A stretch of DNA of 64,000 bases from Kineosporia rhizophila. Its GTDB lineage: Bacteria; Actinomycetota; Actinomycetes; Actinomycetales; Kineosporiaceae. Made by a program: the position numbers and the translations under genes. A model generated the notes under the pieces. The model saw only the letters and a list, made by a program, of their open reading frames with translations, was not told where the DNA came from and ran no database searches. The DNA is taken from positions 186,001-250,000 of the forward strand of contig NZ_JAJSOH010000001.1 of NCBI RefSeq assembly GCF_021277265.1, written 5' to 3'. Positions 17,890-25,220 of this stretch are shown here, in pieces (within the stretch, counting starts at the first letter, position 1; every line of letters begins with the position of its first letter).

Positions 17890-18720
17890 TCAGACCTTGC
17901 GAGGCCGCCCGTAGAGGCGCCGGGAGTAGAGGTAGGCCAGCACGGTCAGGCCGACACACCATCCGGCCGCCGCCCAGGCGGTTCCGGTTTCCAGTTCGCC
18001 GCCGAGCAGCAGCGAGCGCAGCGTGTCCATGATCGGCGTGAACGGCTGGTACTCGGCGAACCAGGCCAGCCCGGAAGGCATCGAGTCGGTCGGCACGAAC
18101 CCGCTGCCCAGGAACGGCAGGATCACCAGCGGCAGGCCGTAGTTGCTGGCGGTCTCCACCGAGCGGGCCAGCAGACCGCCGGCCACCGAGATCCAGGCGA
18201 CCGCCAGCGACATCCCGGTGAGCAGAGCGGCCACCCCGAGCCAGTCCAACAGCCCGGCCTGCGGCCGGAATCCGGCGGCGAGACCGACTGCGAAGACGAT
18301 GACCAGTGAGATCAGGTTCTGCACGACCGCACCGAGGGCGTGCCCGGTCAGCACCGATCCGGGCGAGATCGACATCGAGCGGAACCGGGCGATGATGCCG
18401 GTGGTCATGTCCATCGCCACGGTGGTCGAGGTGCCGGTGGCCACCGACCCCACCGTCATCACCAGGATCGCGGGCATCACGTAGTTGGCGTAGTCACTGC
18501 GGTCACCACCGGCCGGCCCCGCCCCCGCGGTGAGGCCGGCTCCGAGCGTGTCGCCCAACACGAAGACGAACAGCAGGTAGAACACCAGCGGGATCGCCAC
18601 GACGATGACGGTCAGCTCGGGATACCGCCGCAGCCGCCGGATCTGGCGGCTCAGCATGGTGATGGAGTCACGCAGTGGCTCAGGATGGGCCGTGCCCGTC
18701 ATCGGAAAGACCGTACTCAT
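17890..18720 (-). CDS. ABC-2 type (DrrB-like) transporter permease
   Basis: 276 residues with six predicted membrane helices (LTVIVVAIPLVFYLLFVFVL is the first, about residues 38-57) and the ABC-2 family layout of the daunorubicin-resistance DrrB group, including DMTTGIIARFRSM in the coupling region and the MDTLRSLLLGG motif near the C-terminus. The ATG at 18720 overlaps the ATPase stop (ATGA). Longer readings upstream run over the ATPase gene and are rejected. Substrate unknown; the family exports lipophilic drugs or lipids. Confidence 0.92.
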   Translation of the reverse strand: MSTVFPMTGTAHPEPLRDSITMLSRQIRRLRRYPELTVIVVAIPLVFYLLFVFVLGDTLGAGLTAGAGPAGGDRSDYANYVMPAILVMTVGSVATGTSTTVAMDMTTGIIARFRSMSISPGSVLTGHALGAVVQNLISLVIVFAVGLAAGFRPQAGLLDWLGVAALLTGMSLAVAWISVAGGLLARSVETASNYGLPLVILPFLGSGFVPTDSMPSGLAWFAEYQPFTPIMDTLRSLLLGGELETGTAWAAAGWCVGLTVLAYLYSRRLYGRPRKV

Positions 18721-19712
18721 CGAACTGCCTCCGGGTTCCGGGACGTGGTGGCCGGCTGGCCGGTCAGGGCCAGGAAGACGTCGTCGAGATCGGGCGTGTG
18801 CAGCACGATGTCGTCCACCGCGACCTGCTGGGCCTCGAGCTGATTGAGCAGATCCCGCAAACTGGGGACGTTTGCGGGCCCCATCACGTCGAGGCTCAGG
18901 TCGGCGGGACTCACCTTTGCGGTACTGAGCAGACTCTCGGCGCGGGCCAGGGCGACCTGGTCGGCGAAGCGCAGGGTGATCCGGCCCCCGGGGACGAGCC
19001 GTTTCAGCTCTGCCTCGGTCCCCTCCGCCACGATCTTCCCGCCGTCCAGCAGAGCGATCCGGTCGGCGAGCTGGTCGGCCTCTTCCAGGTACTGGGTGGT
19101 GAGCAGGACCGTGACGCCGTCGGCCACCAGTTCGCGTACCACGTCCCACATCTCGCGTCGGCTGCGGGGATCCAGGCCGGTGGTGGGTTCGTCGAGGAAG
19201 ACCACGTGGGGCCGCCCCATCAGCCCCATCGCGAGGTCGAGCTTGCGCCGCATCCCGCCGGAATAGGTCGTGGGCAGCTTGTGCGCCACGTCGGTCAGGC
19301 CGAACTGACCGAGCAGCGTCCGGGTCCGGCGCTCGTTCTCGGCCCGGTCGAGATGGTGCAACTTCCCCATCAGCGTAAGGTTCTCGGCGCCGGTGAGCAG
19401 GTCGTCGATCGCGGCGAACTGCCCGGTCAGGCCGATCGCCGAGCGCACCCGGGCGGGCTGGGTGGCCAGGTCGTGACCGGCGATCCGCACCACCCCGGCG
19501 TCCGGCGCCAGCAGAGTGGCCAGAATGTTCACGATGGTGGTCTTTCCGGCGCCGTTCGGGCCCAGCAGAGCGAACACCGTGCCCCTGCCCACGGCCAGGT
19601 CGATCCCGTCCAGAACGGTGCGGTCACCGAAAGACTTGCGCAGATCTCGGACGTCGATCGCGAGTTCGCGGGTGAGGTCCGGCGATGCGGGTGGAACGTC
19701 GGTCTGTGCCAT
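18717..19712 (-). CDS. ABC-2 type (DrrA-like) transporter ATP-binding protein
   Basis: 331 residues. Walker A GPNGAGKTT, signature YSGGMRRKLDLAMGL, Walker B VVFLDEPTTGLD, switch His replaced by Gln (LLTTQYLEEADQLADR), which is normal for the DrrA group. The C-terminal about 90 residues form the DrrA-type regulatory extension (ITLRFADQVALARAESLL ... LDDVFLALTG). Third gene of a four-gene operon: ribbon-helix-helix protein, DUF4097 protein, this ATPase, permease. Confidence 0.94.
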   Translation of the reverse strand: MAQTDVPPASPDLTRELAIDVRDLRKSFGDRTVLDGIDLAVGRGTVFALLGPNGAGKTTIVNILATLLAPDAGVVRIAGHDLATQPARVRSAIGLTGQFAAIDDLLTGAENLTLMGKLHHLDRAENERRTRTLLGQFGLTDVAHKLPTTYSGGMRRKLDLAMGLMGRPHVVFLDEPTTGLDPRSRREMWDVVRELVADGVTVLLTTQYLEEADQLADRIALLDGGKIVAEGTEAELKRLVPGGRITLRFADQVALARAESLLSTAKVSPADLSLDVMGPANVPSLRDLLNQLEAQQVAVDDIVLHTPDLDDVFLALTGQPATTSRNPEAVR

Positions 19713-19738
19713 GATGCGCTCCCTGGTGAGGTTTTCGG

Positions 19739-20605
19739 TCAGGCCCGCCGCAGCACGATGTCGCCGTAGTTGACCGAGGCGCGTACCTGGACGGTCAGTT
19801 CGGACTCGCCGGGCCCGTCCGCCGCCTCGAGAGAACTCCGCACGCTGCCGTGCCGGGTGTGCACGTCGAGCCAGGCGGCACTGCCGTGGGCGATGCCGAT
19901 CTCCAGTTGCCCGTAGCTGGTCTTCGCCTCGATCTGCCCGCTGCAGACCGAGTTCAGCAGGATGTCTCCTGCCGGGGTGCTGGCCACCACTCCGGCCAGG
20001 GCCCGCTGCACCCGCACGTTGCCGGTCGAGGAGGACAGGCGCAGTTCGCCCCCGCCCTGCTCGACCCGGATGTCACCGAGCGAGGTCTTCACCGTGGCCG
20101 CCGCCTCGGTGCGCCCGACCGTGATCGAGCCCATCGAGCTGTTCAGCTCGGCCGGGCCGGTGGCGAGCTCCAGACGGACGTCGCCCATGCCGGAACGGGC
20201 CCGCACGTCCGCGGTCTGCTCCATGACGACCTCGCCCATACCGGTGTCGATGTCCACGCTGCCGAGCTCACCGTTGGTGCGCACGTCGCCCCAGCCCCGC
20301 ACCTCGAGGCGGGACGCCGCGGGCAGGGTGATCTTGATGTCCACCCGCTCACTGCCGCCGAAAAGGTTGCGCAGGCGGGACTTGGTGGTGCGCGGCGTGC
20401 GCAGGGTCAGCCGGGCACCGACGAGTTCGACGGTGATCCGCTCGGCCTGCTGAACGTCGGCCGCGCGGGAGGAGCTGTGCGGCACGATCTCGACCGTGGT
20501 GGTCCGGCCGCGGGCCACCCCGGTCACCGTGACGTTGGCTCCGCCCACGTCGACCAGGGCGTGGATGGGCTCAGGAGTGTCGAACGTAGGCATGGCCGCG
20601 TTCAC
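19739..20605 (-). CDS. DUF4097 family beta-repeat protein
   Basis: 288 residues, almost all short beta strands in a repeating pattern (GDVRLELATGPAELNSSMGS, GDIRVEQGGGELRLSSSTGN, GDILLNSVCSGQIEAKTSYG), typical of the DUF4097 putative-adhesin family, which folds as a beta solenoid. No signal peptide or membrane segment, so it is cytosolic. The GTG at 20605 overlaps the stop of the upstream gene (GTGA); an ATG at 20593 is an alternative. DUF4097 proteins often sit between an RHH or PadR-like regulator and a DrrAB transporter in actinobacteria; the biochemical role is not known. Confidence 0.88.
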   Translation of the reverse strand: MNAAMPTFDTPEPIHALVDVGGANVTVTGVARGRTTTVEIVPHSSSRAADVQQAERITVELVGARLTLRTPRTTKSRLRNLFGGSERVDIKITLPAASRLEVRGWGDVRTNGELGSVDIDTGMGEVVMEQTADVRARSGMGDVRLELATGPAELNSSMGSITVGRTEAAATVKTSLGDIRVEQGGGELRLSSSTGNVRVQRALAGVVASTPAGDILLNSVCSGQIEAKTSYGQLEIGIAHGSAAWLDVHTRHGSVRSSLEAADGPGESELTVQVRASVNYGDIVLRRA

Positions 20606-21144
20606 CGCACCCAGCCGGTGATGCGCTGCGCCGGTCCGGACTGCGGCAGGTACGACGGCGCGGCGGGCGGGGCCGGAGGAACCGGCGGCGGGAGAAGGTT
20701 CGGCCCGTCGAGCACCTGGCCGATCGAGCGAACGAGCCAGGCGTTGACCGAGAGACCCGCGGCCCCGGCAGCCTCCTCGACCCGGCCCTTGAGCCGATCC
20801 GGAAGCCGGAGACTCAGGCGCGCGGTGCCCCCGTCGTCCTCCGGCTCTTCCGAACTGGCCGGGGCCGCTTGGACCGGCTCAGCCGGCGCGGTGGTCGGTG
20901 CAGTGACTGCGAACTGGACCTCCCGGCCCAGCAGGCGCACCTCGACCGACCCGGACGGCAGGTTGTCAGTGATCTCGCCCGCCGCCTCGACCAGTGCATC
21001 CAACAGCACCAGACGGATCGACGGATCGAGGACGTGGGCCATCTTCTCGGCGATGGCCAGAGCCTCGTCGCCACCCACCTGACCAGCGGCGTACAGGTCC
21101 CGGTGGAGGCGGGCGCCATAAGCGGTGACATCCATGCGCACCAT
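20602..21144 (-). CDS. Ribbon-helix-helix (HicB-like) regulator, first gene of ABC-2 operon
   Basis: 180 residues. An N-terminal helical part of about 75 residues is followed by a Pro/Ala/Glu linker and then a ribbon-helix-helix motif at about 107-140: TARLSLRLPDRLKGRVEEAA then GLSVNAWLVRSIGQVL, as in the C-terminal domain of HicB-type antitoxins. No toxin gene is next to it, so it is better read as a DNA-binding regulator of its own operon. The Pro-rich tail has no recognised role. Start ATG at 21144; an ATG at 21135 is possible. Its promoter region carries the TGRCGTCA array described separately. Confidence 0.82.
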   Translation of the reverse strand: MVRMDVTAYGARLHRDLYAAGQVGGDEALAIAEKMAHVLDPSIRLVLLDALVEAAGEITDNLPSGSVEVRLLGREVQFAVTAPTTAPAEPVQAAPASSEEPEDDGGTARLSLRLPDRLKGRVEEAAGAAGLSVNAWLVRSIGQVLDGPNLLPPPVPPAPPAAPSYLPQSGPAQRITGWVR

Positions 21145-21146
21145 AG

Positions 21147-21210
21147 TGACGTCACTGTGGCGTCAAAGTCCAGAGCCTTGACGTCATGGCTGCCGCCAGC
21201 CGTGACGCCA
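21147..21210. promoter_or_regulatory. Operator array of TGRCGTCA sites
   Basis: TGACGTCA palindromes at 21147-21154 and 21179-21186, TGGCGTCA at 21158-21165 and TGACGCCA (same site, other strand) at 21203-21210. The first three start at offsets 0, 11 and 32, all near whole helical turns, so they face the same side of the DNA. They begin 2 bases upstream of the ATG of the ribbon-helix-helix gene. RHH proteins bind short tandem sites cooperatively, so autoregulation is the natural reading; the pairing is inference. Confidence 0.55.
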
Positions 21211-21295
21211 CCCCCAAAACCAATCTTGGGGTGACCCGTGCGCCGTCGCGCAGGTCACCCCAAGGGCCGCCCGCCGGAGCGGGCCGTTCGGTGGA

Positions 21296-21589
21296 TCAGG
21301 CCGGCTGGTACGTGAGGCAGTTGGCCCCCGCGCTGCCCGAGCCCGCGCCGACCCGCACATCGCTGGCCGAGCACTCCAGGTCCTTGTTGAACGTGCAGTC
21401 GGTGCGCTGGCAGGCCCCCACCTGGGCGACGACCTTGTCCAGGCCGCCCTTGCGGGCCAGCGGGATGAAGGTGCCGCAGTCGGCACTGCCGTTGTTGCCG
21501 GCCACCGTGATGGCGAAGGCGTGGCAACCGTCGTGGTTGTAGCCGCAGCCGTCGACCGAGCACTCACTCACCGCGGGCATCGTGGTCAT
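21296..21589 (-). CDS. DUF1540 Cys-rich protein
   Basis: 97 residues holding two copies of the DUF1540 motif: CSVDGCGYNHDGCHAFAITV with a following CGTF, and CQRTDCTFNKDLECSASDVRV with a following CLTY. The eight Cys residues in two sets of four look like metal-binding or disulphide-linked modules. There is no signal peptide. Start ATG at 21589 with GAGG about 9 bases upstream. Stands alone; upstream is an AT-richer region with the inverted repeat at 21678-21721. Function of the family is not established; metal binding is inference from the Cys pattern. Confidence 0.85.
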   Translation of the reverse strand: MTTMPAVSECSVDGCGYNHDGCHAFAITVAGNNGSADCGTFIPLARKGGLDKVVAQVGACQRTDCTFNKDLECSASDVRVGAGSGSAGANCLTYQPA

Positions 21590-21677
21590 GGCGGAACCTC
21601 ATTCCTGGACGTGAATTCGCTACTGGCTCTGCCGCACAGATCACCAGGTAATTCCCGGCCGCGCAATTCAGAAATTG

Positions 21678-21721
21678 TAAGGTAATGCTTTCCTCAGGCC
21701 GGAGAGGAAAGCATTACCTTA
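21678..21721. promoter_or_regulatory. Perfect 18-bp inverted repeat resembling twin DtxR/IdeR iron boxes
   Basis: Arms at 21678-21695 and 21704-21721 are exact reverse complements around an 8-base centre. The left arm read as a 19-mer (21678-21696: TAAGGTAATGCTTTCCTCA) agrees with the iron-box consensus TWAGGTWAGSCTWACCTWA at 16 of 19 positions by hand count; the right arm on the other strand agrees at 15. It lies about 90-130 bases upstream of the DUF1540 start and about 190 bases upstream of the DUF1330 gene. As RNA it would form a strong hairpin. Confidence 0.5.
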
Positions 21722-21859
21722 GTCTACTGAACTGGTAGTCATCCCAGGCCAGAGCTCCTCTGATAATTCCGGGACATGAGGCGTGCGCAATTCATGCCGG
21801 GCATTCCAGACCGGCCGCGGGTAAAAATTTCTGGGCCGGGCGTGTCGCGGTCCGGCCGC

Positions 21860-21876
21860 ATGACCTGAGAGGTCAT
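21860..21876. promoter_or_regulatory. Palindromic operator-like site upstream of DUF1330 gene
   Basis: ATGACCT-GAG-AGGTCAT, a perfect 7-3-7 inverted repeat about 35 bases upstream of the start at 21911. It is placed to overlap the promoter. No neighbouring regulator is an obvious partner. Confidence 0.4.
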
Positions 21877-21910
21877 CGCCATCACCGGCAGCGCGATCTA
21901 GCGTCGGGCC

Positions 21911-22243
21911 ATGACTGCTTACGCCATCGCCCACTTTCCCACCGTCGACCTGAACCACGAGGTCGTCGAGTACCTGCAGCGCATCGACGCCACGCTGGAA
22001 CCGTTCGGCGGCCAGTTCCTGGTGCACGGGGCCCAGACCCACGTGCTCGAAGGGGAGTGGCCCGGCGCCGCTGTCGTGATCTCGTTCCCCGACCTCGCCT
22101 CGGCCCGGGGCTGGTACGACTCGCCTGCCTACCGGGTCATCCTGCCGTTGCGGCTCCGGAACAGCACCGGTTCGGCGATCCTCGTGGAGGGTGTGCAGCT
22201 GCCGCACGCGGCCACCGACATCCTTGCCGCAGAGGCGTCTTGA
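21911..22243 (+). CDS. DUF1330 domain protein
   Basis: 110 residues, a single alpha/beta ferredoxin-like domain of the DUF1330 family: VVEYLQRIDATLEPFGGQFL, VLEGEWPGAAVVISFPDLAS, ARGWYDSPAYRVILPLR (Trp-Tyr-x-Ser-Pro-x-Tyr is the family signature). Small cytosolic protein; the family has no agreed function, though related dimeric alpha/beta-barrel proteins act as oxygenases or stress proteins. Monocistronic as far as can be seen. Confidence 0.85.
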   Translation: MTAYAIAHFPTVDLNHEVVEYLQRIDATLEPFGGQFLVHGAQTHVLEGEWPGAAVVISFPDLASARGWYDSPAYRVILPLRLRNSTGSAILVEGVQLPHAATDILAAEAS

Positions 22244-22300
22244 GGCGGTTTTCGCCGGGCGGCCGGGAGGGCACCGGATGAACACCGTTATCCTGGCCGG

Positions 22301-22936
22301 GTGAGTGCGCGGGCTGCCGAGCTTCAGCTCGTTCAGGGCAAACTCCGCGTGCTTCGCGCCGGGGTGTTCTCGGCCTGCGCGGTTTCCCTCGCCGCCGCCG
22401 CTCACGTGCTCGCCGGTGGGGCTGCCCCGGCGCCGTTCCTGCTGCTGACGCTCGGCCTGCTGCTGGCCCCGCCGGCCGCCGTGGCCGCGGGCCGGCTGCG
22501 CGGCGCTGTGCCGGTGGGCGGCACCATGATCGCTGTCCAGGCCGCCCTGCACTGGCTGTTCGGCGTGTTCTCGGGCACCGCTGCCACCTGCGCCCAGATG
22601 TCCGCCCACCTGGGCCATCCGGGTGAACCGAGCAGCATGGTCTGCCACGGCGGCCCGATGACGATGGCCGAGATGGGCACGAGCTCGCCGCTGATGACGC
22701 TGGCCCACCTGGCCGCCGCCGGCATGCTCGGCCTGCTGCTCAGCCGCGGCGAGAACGCGCTGTGGCGCATGCTTTCGTGGATCCTGCCGAAGCTGCCCGG
22801 CCGATTCCGCCCCTTCCCGGCCACTTCTCGCCCGCGCCGCGCCGTCGCGCGCCGGGCCCTTCCACTTTCCCCCGATCCTCTCGCCGGAGCTGTCGGGCGG
22901 CGCGGCCCACCCCGCCGCATCGCGATTTTCGCCTGA
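22301..22936 (+). CDS. Integral membrane protein upstream of copper chaperone gene
   Basis: 211 residues. Several hydrophobic segments (AGVFSACAVSLAAAAHVLAG, PFLLLTLGLLLAPPAAVAAG, and two more to about residue 148), then a basic, Arg/Pro-rich C-terminal tail. The loop between helices 3 and 4 carries Met and His residues (MVCHGGPMTMAEMG), which could bind copper; that is inference supported by the PCu(A)C gene downstream. Start GTG at 22301. Possibly part of the same copper or haem-related cluster, although a palindrome and GC-rich hairpin separate it from the next gene. Confidence 0.7.
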   Translation: MSARAAELQLVQGKLRVLRAGVFSACAVSLAAAAHVLAGGAAPAPFLLLTLGLLLAPPAAVAAGRLRGAVPVGGTMIAVQAALHWLFGVFSGTAATCAQMSAHLGHPGEPSSMVCHGGPMTMAEMGTSSPLMTLAHLAAAGMLGLLLSRGENALWRMLSWILPKLPGRFRPFPATSRPRRAVARRALPLSPDPLAGAVGRRGPPRRIAIFA

Positions 22937-22970
22937 TCACAACGTGATCCGTGTCCGGCCCCGGGGCCGG
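22935..22970. promoter_or_regulatory. Palindrome and GC hairpin between membrane gene and PCu(A)C gene
   Basis: GATCAC-AAC-GTGATC (22935-22949), a perfect 6-3-6 inverted repeat on the stop codon of the upstream gene, followed by CCGGCCCCGGGGCCGG (22955-22970), a 16-base palindrome. The second could be a terminator; the first looks like an operator for the downstream transcript. Confidence 0.35.
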
Positions 22971-23175
22971 AAGTCTCTGCCCGTCAGCACCCGAGCTCAG
23001 TGCGCGACCCGCGCATTCAACGCATCGGGCTGAGCGCAGACAGATCTGCATCGACGCCCCCGCTCGGCGAGCCGAACGAACACCCACGCCTGCCCAGCAC
23101 CGGTGCGTCCACCCGTCCTCAAACAGCCCTTCGGCGCTGCCGGACCATCAGAATCTTTCGAGGAGTTCCATCACC

Positions 23176-23805
23176 ATGCGCGCAAACACCCACCGCTCAA
23201 GCCGTCTCGCCCTCGCCGCCACCGCCCTGGCCGCGGTCGCCGCCCTGTCCGCCTGCGGCGGCGACTCCGAGGCCGACACCGCCGAGGACGTGAAGGTGGT
23301 CGGCGGTCAGGCCGCGGCCACCGGCGCCGACAGCCTGACCATCGAGGACCCGTGGGTGAAGACGGCCGACACCAAGGCCGGGATGACCGCGGTCTTCGGC
23401 ACGCTCACCAACGACGGCGACGCCGACGTTGTGGTCGAGTCGGCCAAGACCTCCGCCTCCGACACCACCGAACTGCACGAGATGGTGATGAAGGACGGCG
23501 CGATGGTCATGCAGGAGAAGGCCGGCGGCTTCAGCATCCCGGCCGGGAGTGAGCACGAACTGGCGCCCGGCGGCGACCACCTGATGGTGCTGAACCTGAC
23601 CGAGCCGATCGAGGCCGGTGACGAGGTCACGGTGCGTCTGACCCTGGGCGACGGATCCACCGAGGAGTTCACCGCGCTGGCCAAGGAGACCACCGCCGGC
23701 GAGGAGAAGTACGACGAGGACGGCGGCATGGAGATGGGTGAGCCCAGCGAGGACGCCACCGACGAGATGGGCGACGAGATGGACATGGAAGGCGCTCAGG
23801 AGTGA
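23176..23805 (+). CDS. PCu(A)C-type periplasmic copper chaperone lipoprotein
   Basis: 209 residues. Lipoprotein signal with lipobox LSAC-GGD near residues 24-30, then a PCu(A)C cupredoxin-like domain: DPWVKTADTKAGMTAVFGTL, the copper ligands in LHEMVMKDGAMVMQ and LAPGGDHLMVLNL (His/Met pairs), and the barrel strands after them. Acidic Met-rich tail. ATG at 23176 has AGGAG 11 bases upstream; the long reading from 22951 lacks coding character. Extracytoplasmic, delivers Cu(I) to cytochrome oxidase in well-studied members. Its stop overlaps the start of the peroxidase gene (GTGA). Confidence 0.92.
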   Translation: MRANTHRSSRLALAATALAAVAALSACGGDSEADTAEDVKVVGGQAAATGADSLTIEDPWVKTADTKAGMTAVFGTLTNDGDADVVVESAKTSASDTTELHEMVMKDGAMVMQEKAGGFSIPAGSEHELAPGGDHLMVLNLTEPIEAGDEVTVRLTLGDGSTEEFTALAKETTAGEEKYDEDGGMEMGEPSEDATDEMGDEMDMEGAQE

Positions 23806-25022
23806 CTCAGCCTCCACTGAGCCGGCGCCGCCTCCTGCTCGGGGGCGGCGCCACCCTCGCCGGGGGCGGGCTGGCCGGTGCGGCGGCTGGGTTGGCCTGG
23901 TCAAACACAACTGCGTCCCCGGCGATGCAGACTGTGGCCGAGCAGACCAAGGGCACAGAACAGATCGCGTTCTACGGAGCGCACCAGCCCGGCATCGAAG
24001 ACCCGGCTCAGGCCCACGCACGTTTCCTGTCCCTGGACCTGAAACCGGGCGCCGACGCGGATCACGTGCGGCGGTTGCTGCGACTGCTCACCGATGACGC
24101 GGCCCGGATGATGCGCGGTGAGGTTCCGCTGGCGGCCGGTGATCCGGAGCTGCCGTCGCTGCCCTCCCGGCTCACCGTCACGTTCGGCTTCGGTCCGGGG
24201 CTGTTCGACGCGATCGGGCGGCCCGACGACTGCCCCGACGTGATCCGCAATCTCCCCACCTTCACCACGGACCAGTTGGAGGACCGCTTCTCCGGCGGCG
24301 ATCTGCTGATCCAGGTGTGCAGTGACGACCCGGTGCCCCTGTCCTACGCTCTGCGTCGTCTGACCAGAGACTCCCGTGAGCTGGCATCCGTCCGTTGGTG
24401 TCAGAGCGGTTTCAACCCCGCCCGGGGCAGCGAACCCGCCGGGACGACGCACCGCAACCTCTTCGGTCAGCGCGACGGCACCGCCAACCCACCGGGCGCC
24501 ACCACCGAGTTCGCGGACACGGTGTTCTCGACCGGCCCGGAGTGGCTCAAGGGCGGCAGCATGCTCGTTCTCCGCCGCATCCGGATGGATCTCGACGACT
24601 GGGACGATCTGGGCCGCCCGGCCAAGGAAATGGCCATGGCCCGGAAGATGAGCGACGGCAGCCCGGTCACCGGGGGTACGGAGCAGGACGACCCGGACAC
24701 GGCGGCGGTGGACCAGGACGGCTTTCCCATCGTGGCGCAGGAGGCCCACGTTGTGCAGGCCACGGCCCGTGCCCCCGAAGAACGCATGCTACGGCGGGCG
24801 TTCAGCTACGACGACGGCCCCACGGCTGACGGGAAGCCCGACTGCGGGCTGCTTTTCGCCGCGTACCAGGCCGATGCGGCCAAGGCCTTCGTGCCGGTTC
24901 AGACCCGGCTGGCCTCGGCCGACGCGATGAACGAGTGGATCACGCACATCGGCTCGGCCACCTTCGTGGTGCCTCCTGGCTGTGCCGAGGGCGAGTTCGT
25001 CGGTCAGGCCCTGGTGGGTTAG
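23802..25022 (+). CDS. Dyp-type haem peroxidase (EfeB-like), Tat-exported
   Basis: 406 residues. Twin-arginine signal (SRRRLLLGGGATLAGGG), then the Dyp fold with the catalytic GXXDG motif (FGQRDGTANP), the conserved VRWCQSGF and RRIRMDLDDWD segments, and the C-terminal haem pocket region (RRAFSYDDGPT ... GLLFAAYQAD). Family role: H2O2-dependent oxidation with haem, exported folded through Tat; EfeB members take part in iron uptake. The preceding PCu(A)C gene and membrane gene form the typical actinobacterial neighbourhood. GTG start at 23802 overlaps the chaperone stop. Followed by a strong hairpin. Confidence 0.94.
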   Translation: MTQPPLSRRRLLLGGGATLAGGGLAGAAAGLAWSNTTASPAMQTVAEQTKGTEQIAFYGAHQPGIEDPAQAHARFLSLDLKPGADADHVRRLLRLLTDDAARMMRGEVPLAAGDPELPSLPSRLTVTFGFGPGLFDAIGRPDDCPDVIRNLPTFTTDQLEDRFSGGDLLIQVCSDDPVPLSYALRRLTRDSRELASVRWCQSGFNPARGSEPAGTTHRNLFGQRDGTANPPGATTEFADTVFSTGPEWLKGGSMLVLRRIRMDLDDWDDLGRPAKEMAMARKMSDGSPVTGGTEQDDPDTAAVDQDGFPIVAQEAHVVQATARAPEERMLRRAFSYDDGPTADGKPDCGLLFAAYQADAAKAFVPVQTRLASADAMNEWITHIGSATFVVPPGCAEGEFVGQALVG

Positions 25023-25037
25023 ACCCGATCACCTACC

Positions 25038-25068
25038 GGCGTCGTTCTCCCCCCGGGGGAACGACGCC
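25038..25068 (+). terminator. Hairpin terminator after Dyp peroxidase
   Basis: GGCGTCGTTC (25038-25047) pairs with GAACGACGCC (25059-25068), with C4/G4 pairing inside the loop. It begins 16 bases after the stop. Confidence 0.75.
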
Positions 25069-25220
25069 GTCCCAGGCAGGAGTCCCGATTTAACTCACAG
25101 CAACAACTGCACCTTAAGTTTCGCCGGATGCGGTGGGCGGACCCGTGTACGGGCTCGTAGACCTCACGGCGTGGGCAATGATGAACGGGCCAAGTCATAG
25201 TCTTCGAGTTGGGACCGCGC

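Noticed and set aside
20602..21144. HicAB toxin-antitoxin system
   Set aside because: RHH domain is HicB-like but no HicA toxin or other small toxin gene is adjacent; the neighbours are DUF4097 and an ABC transporter.
21678..21721. Plain intrinsic terminator
   Set aside because: It lies between divergent genes, in the upstream regions of both, with no gene ending there and no T run; operator is more likely, although hairpin formation is certain.
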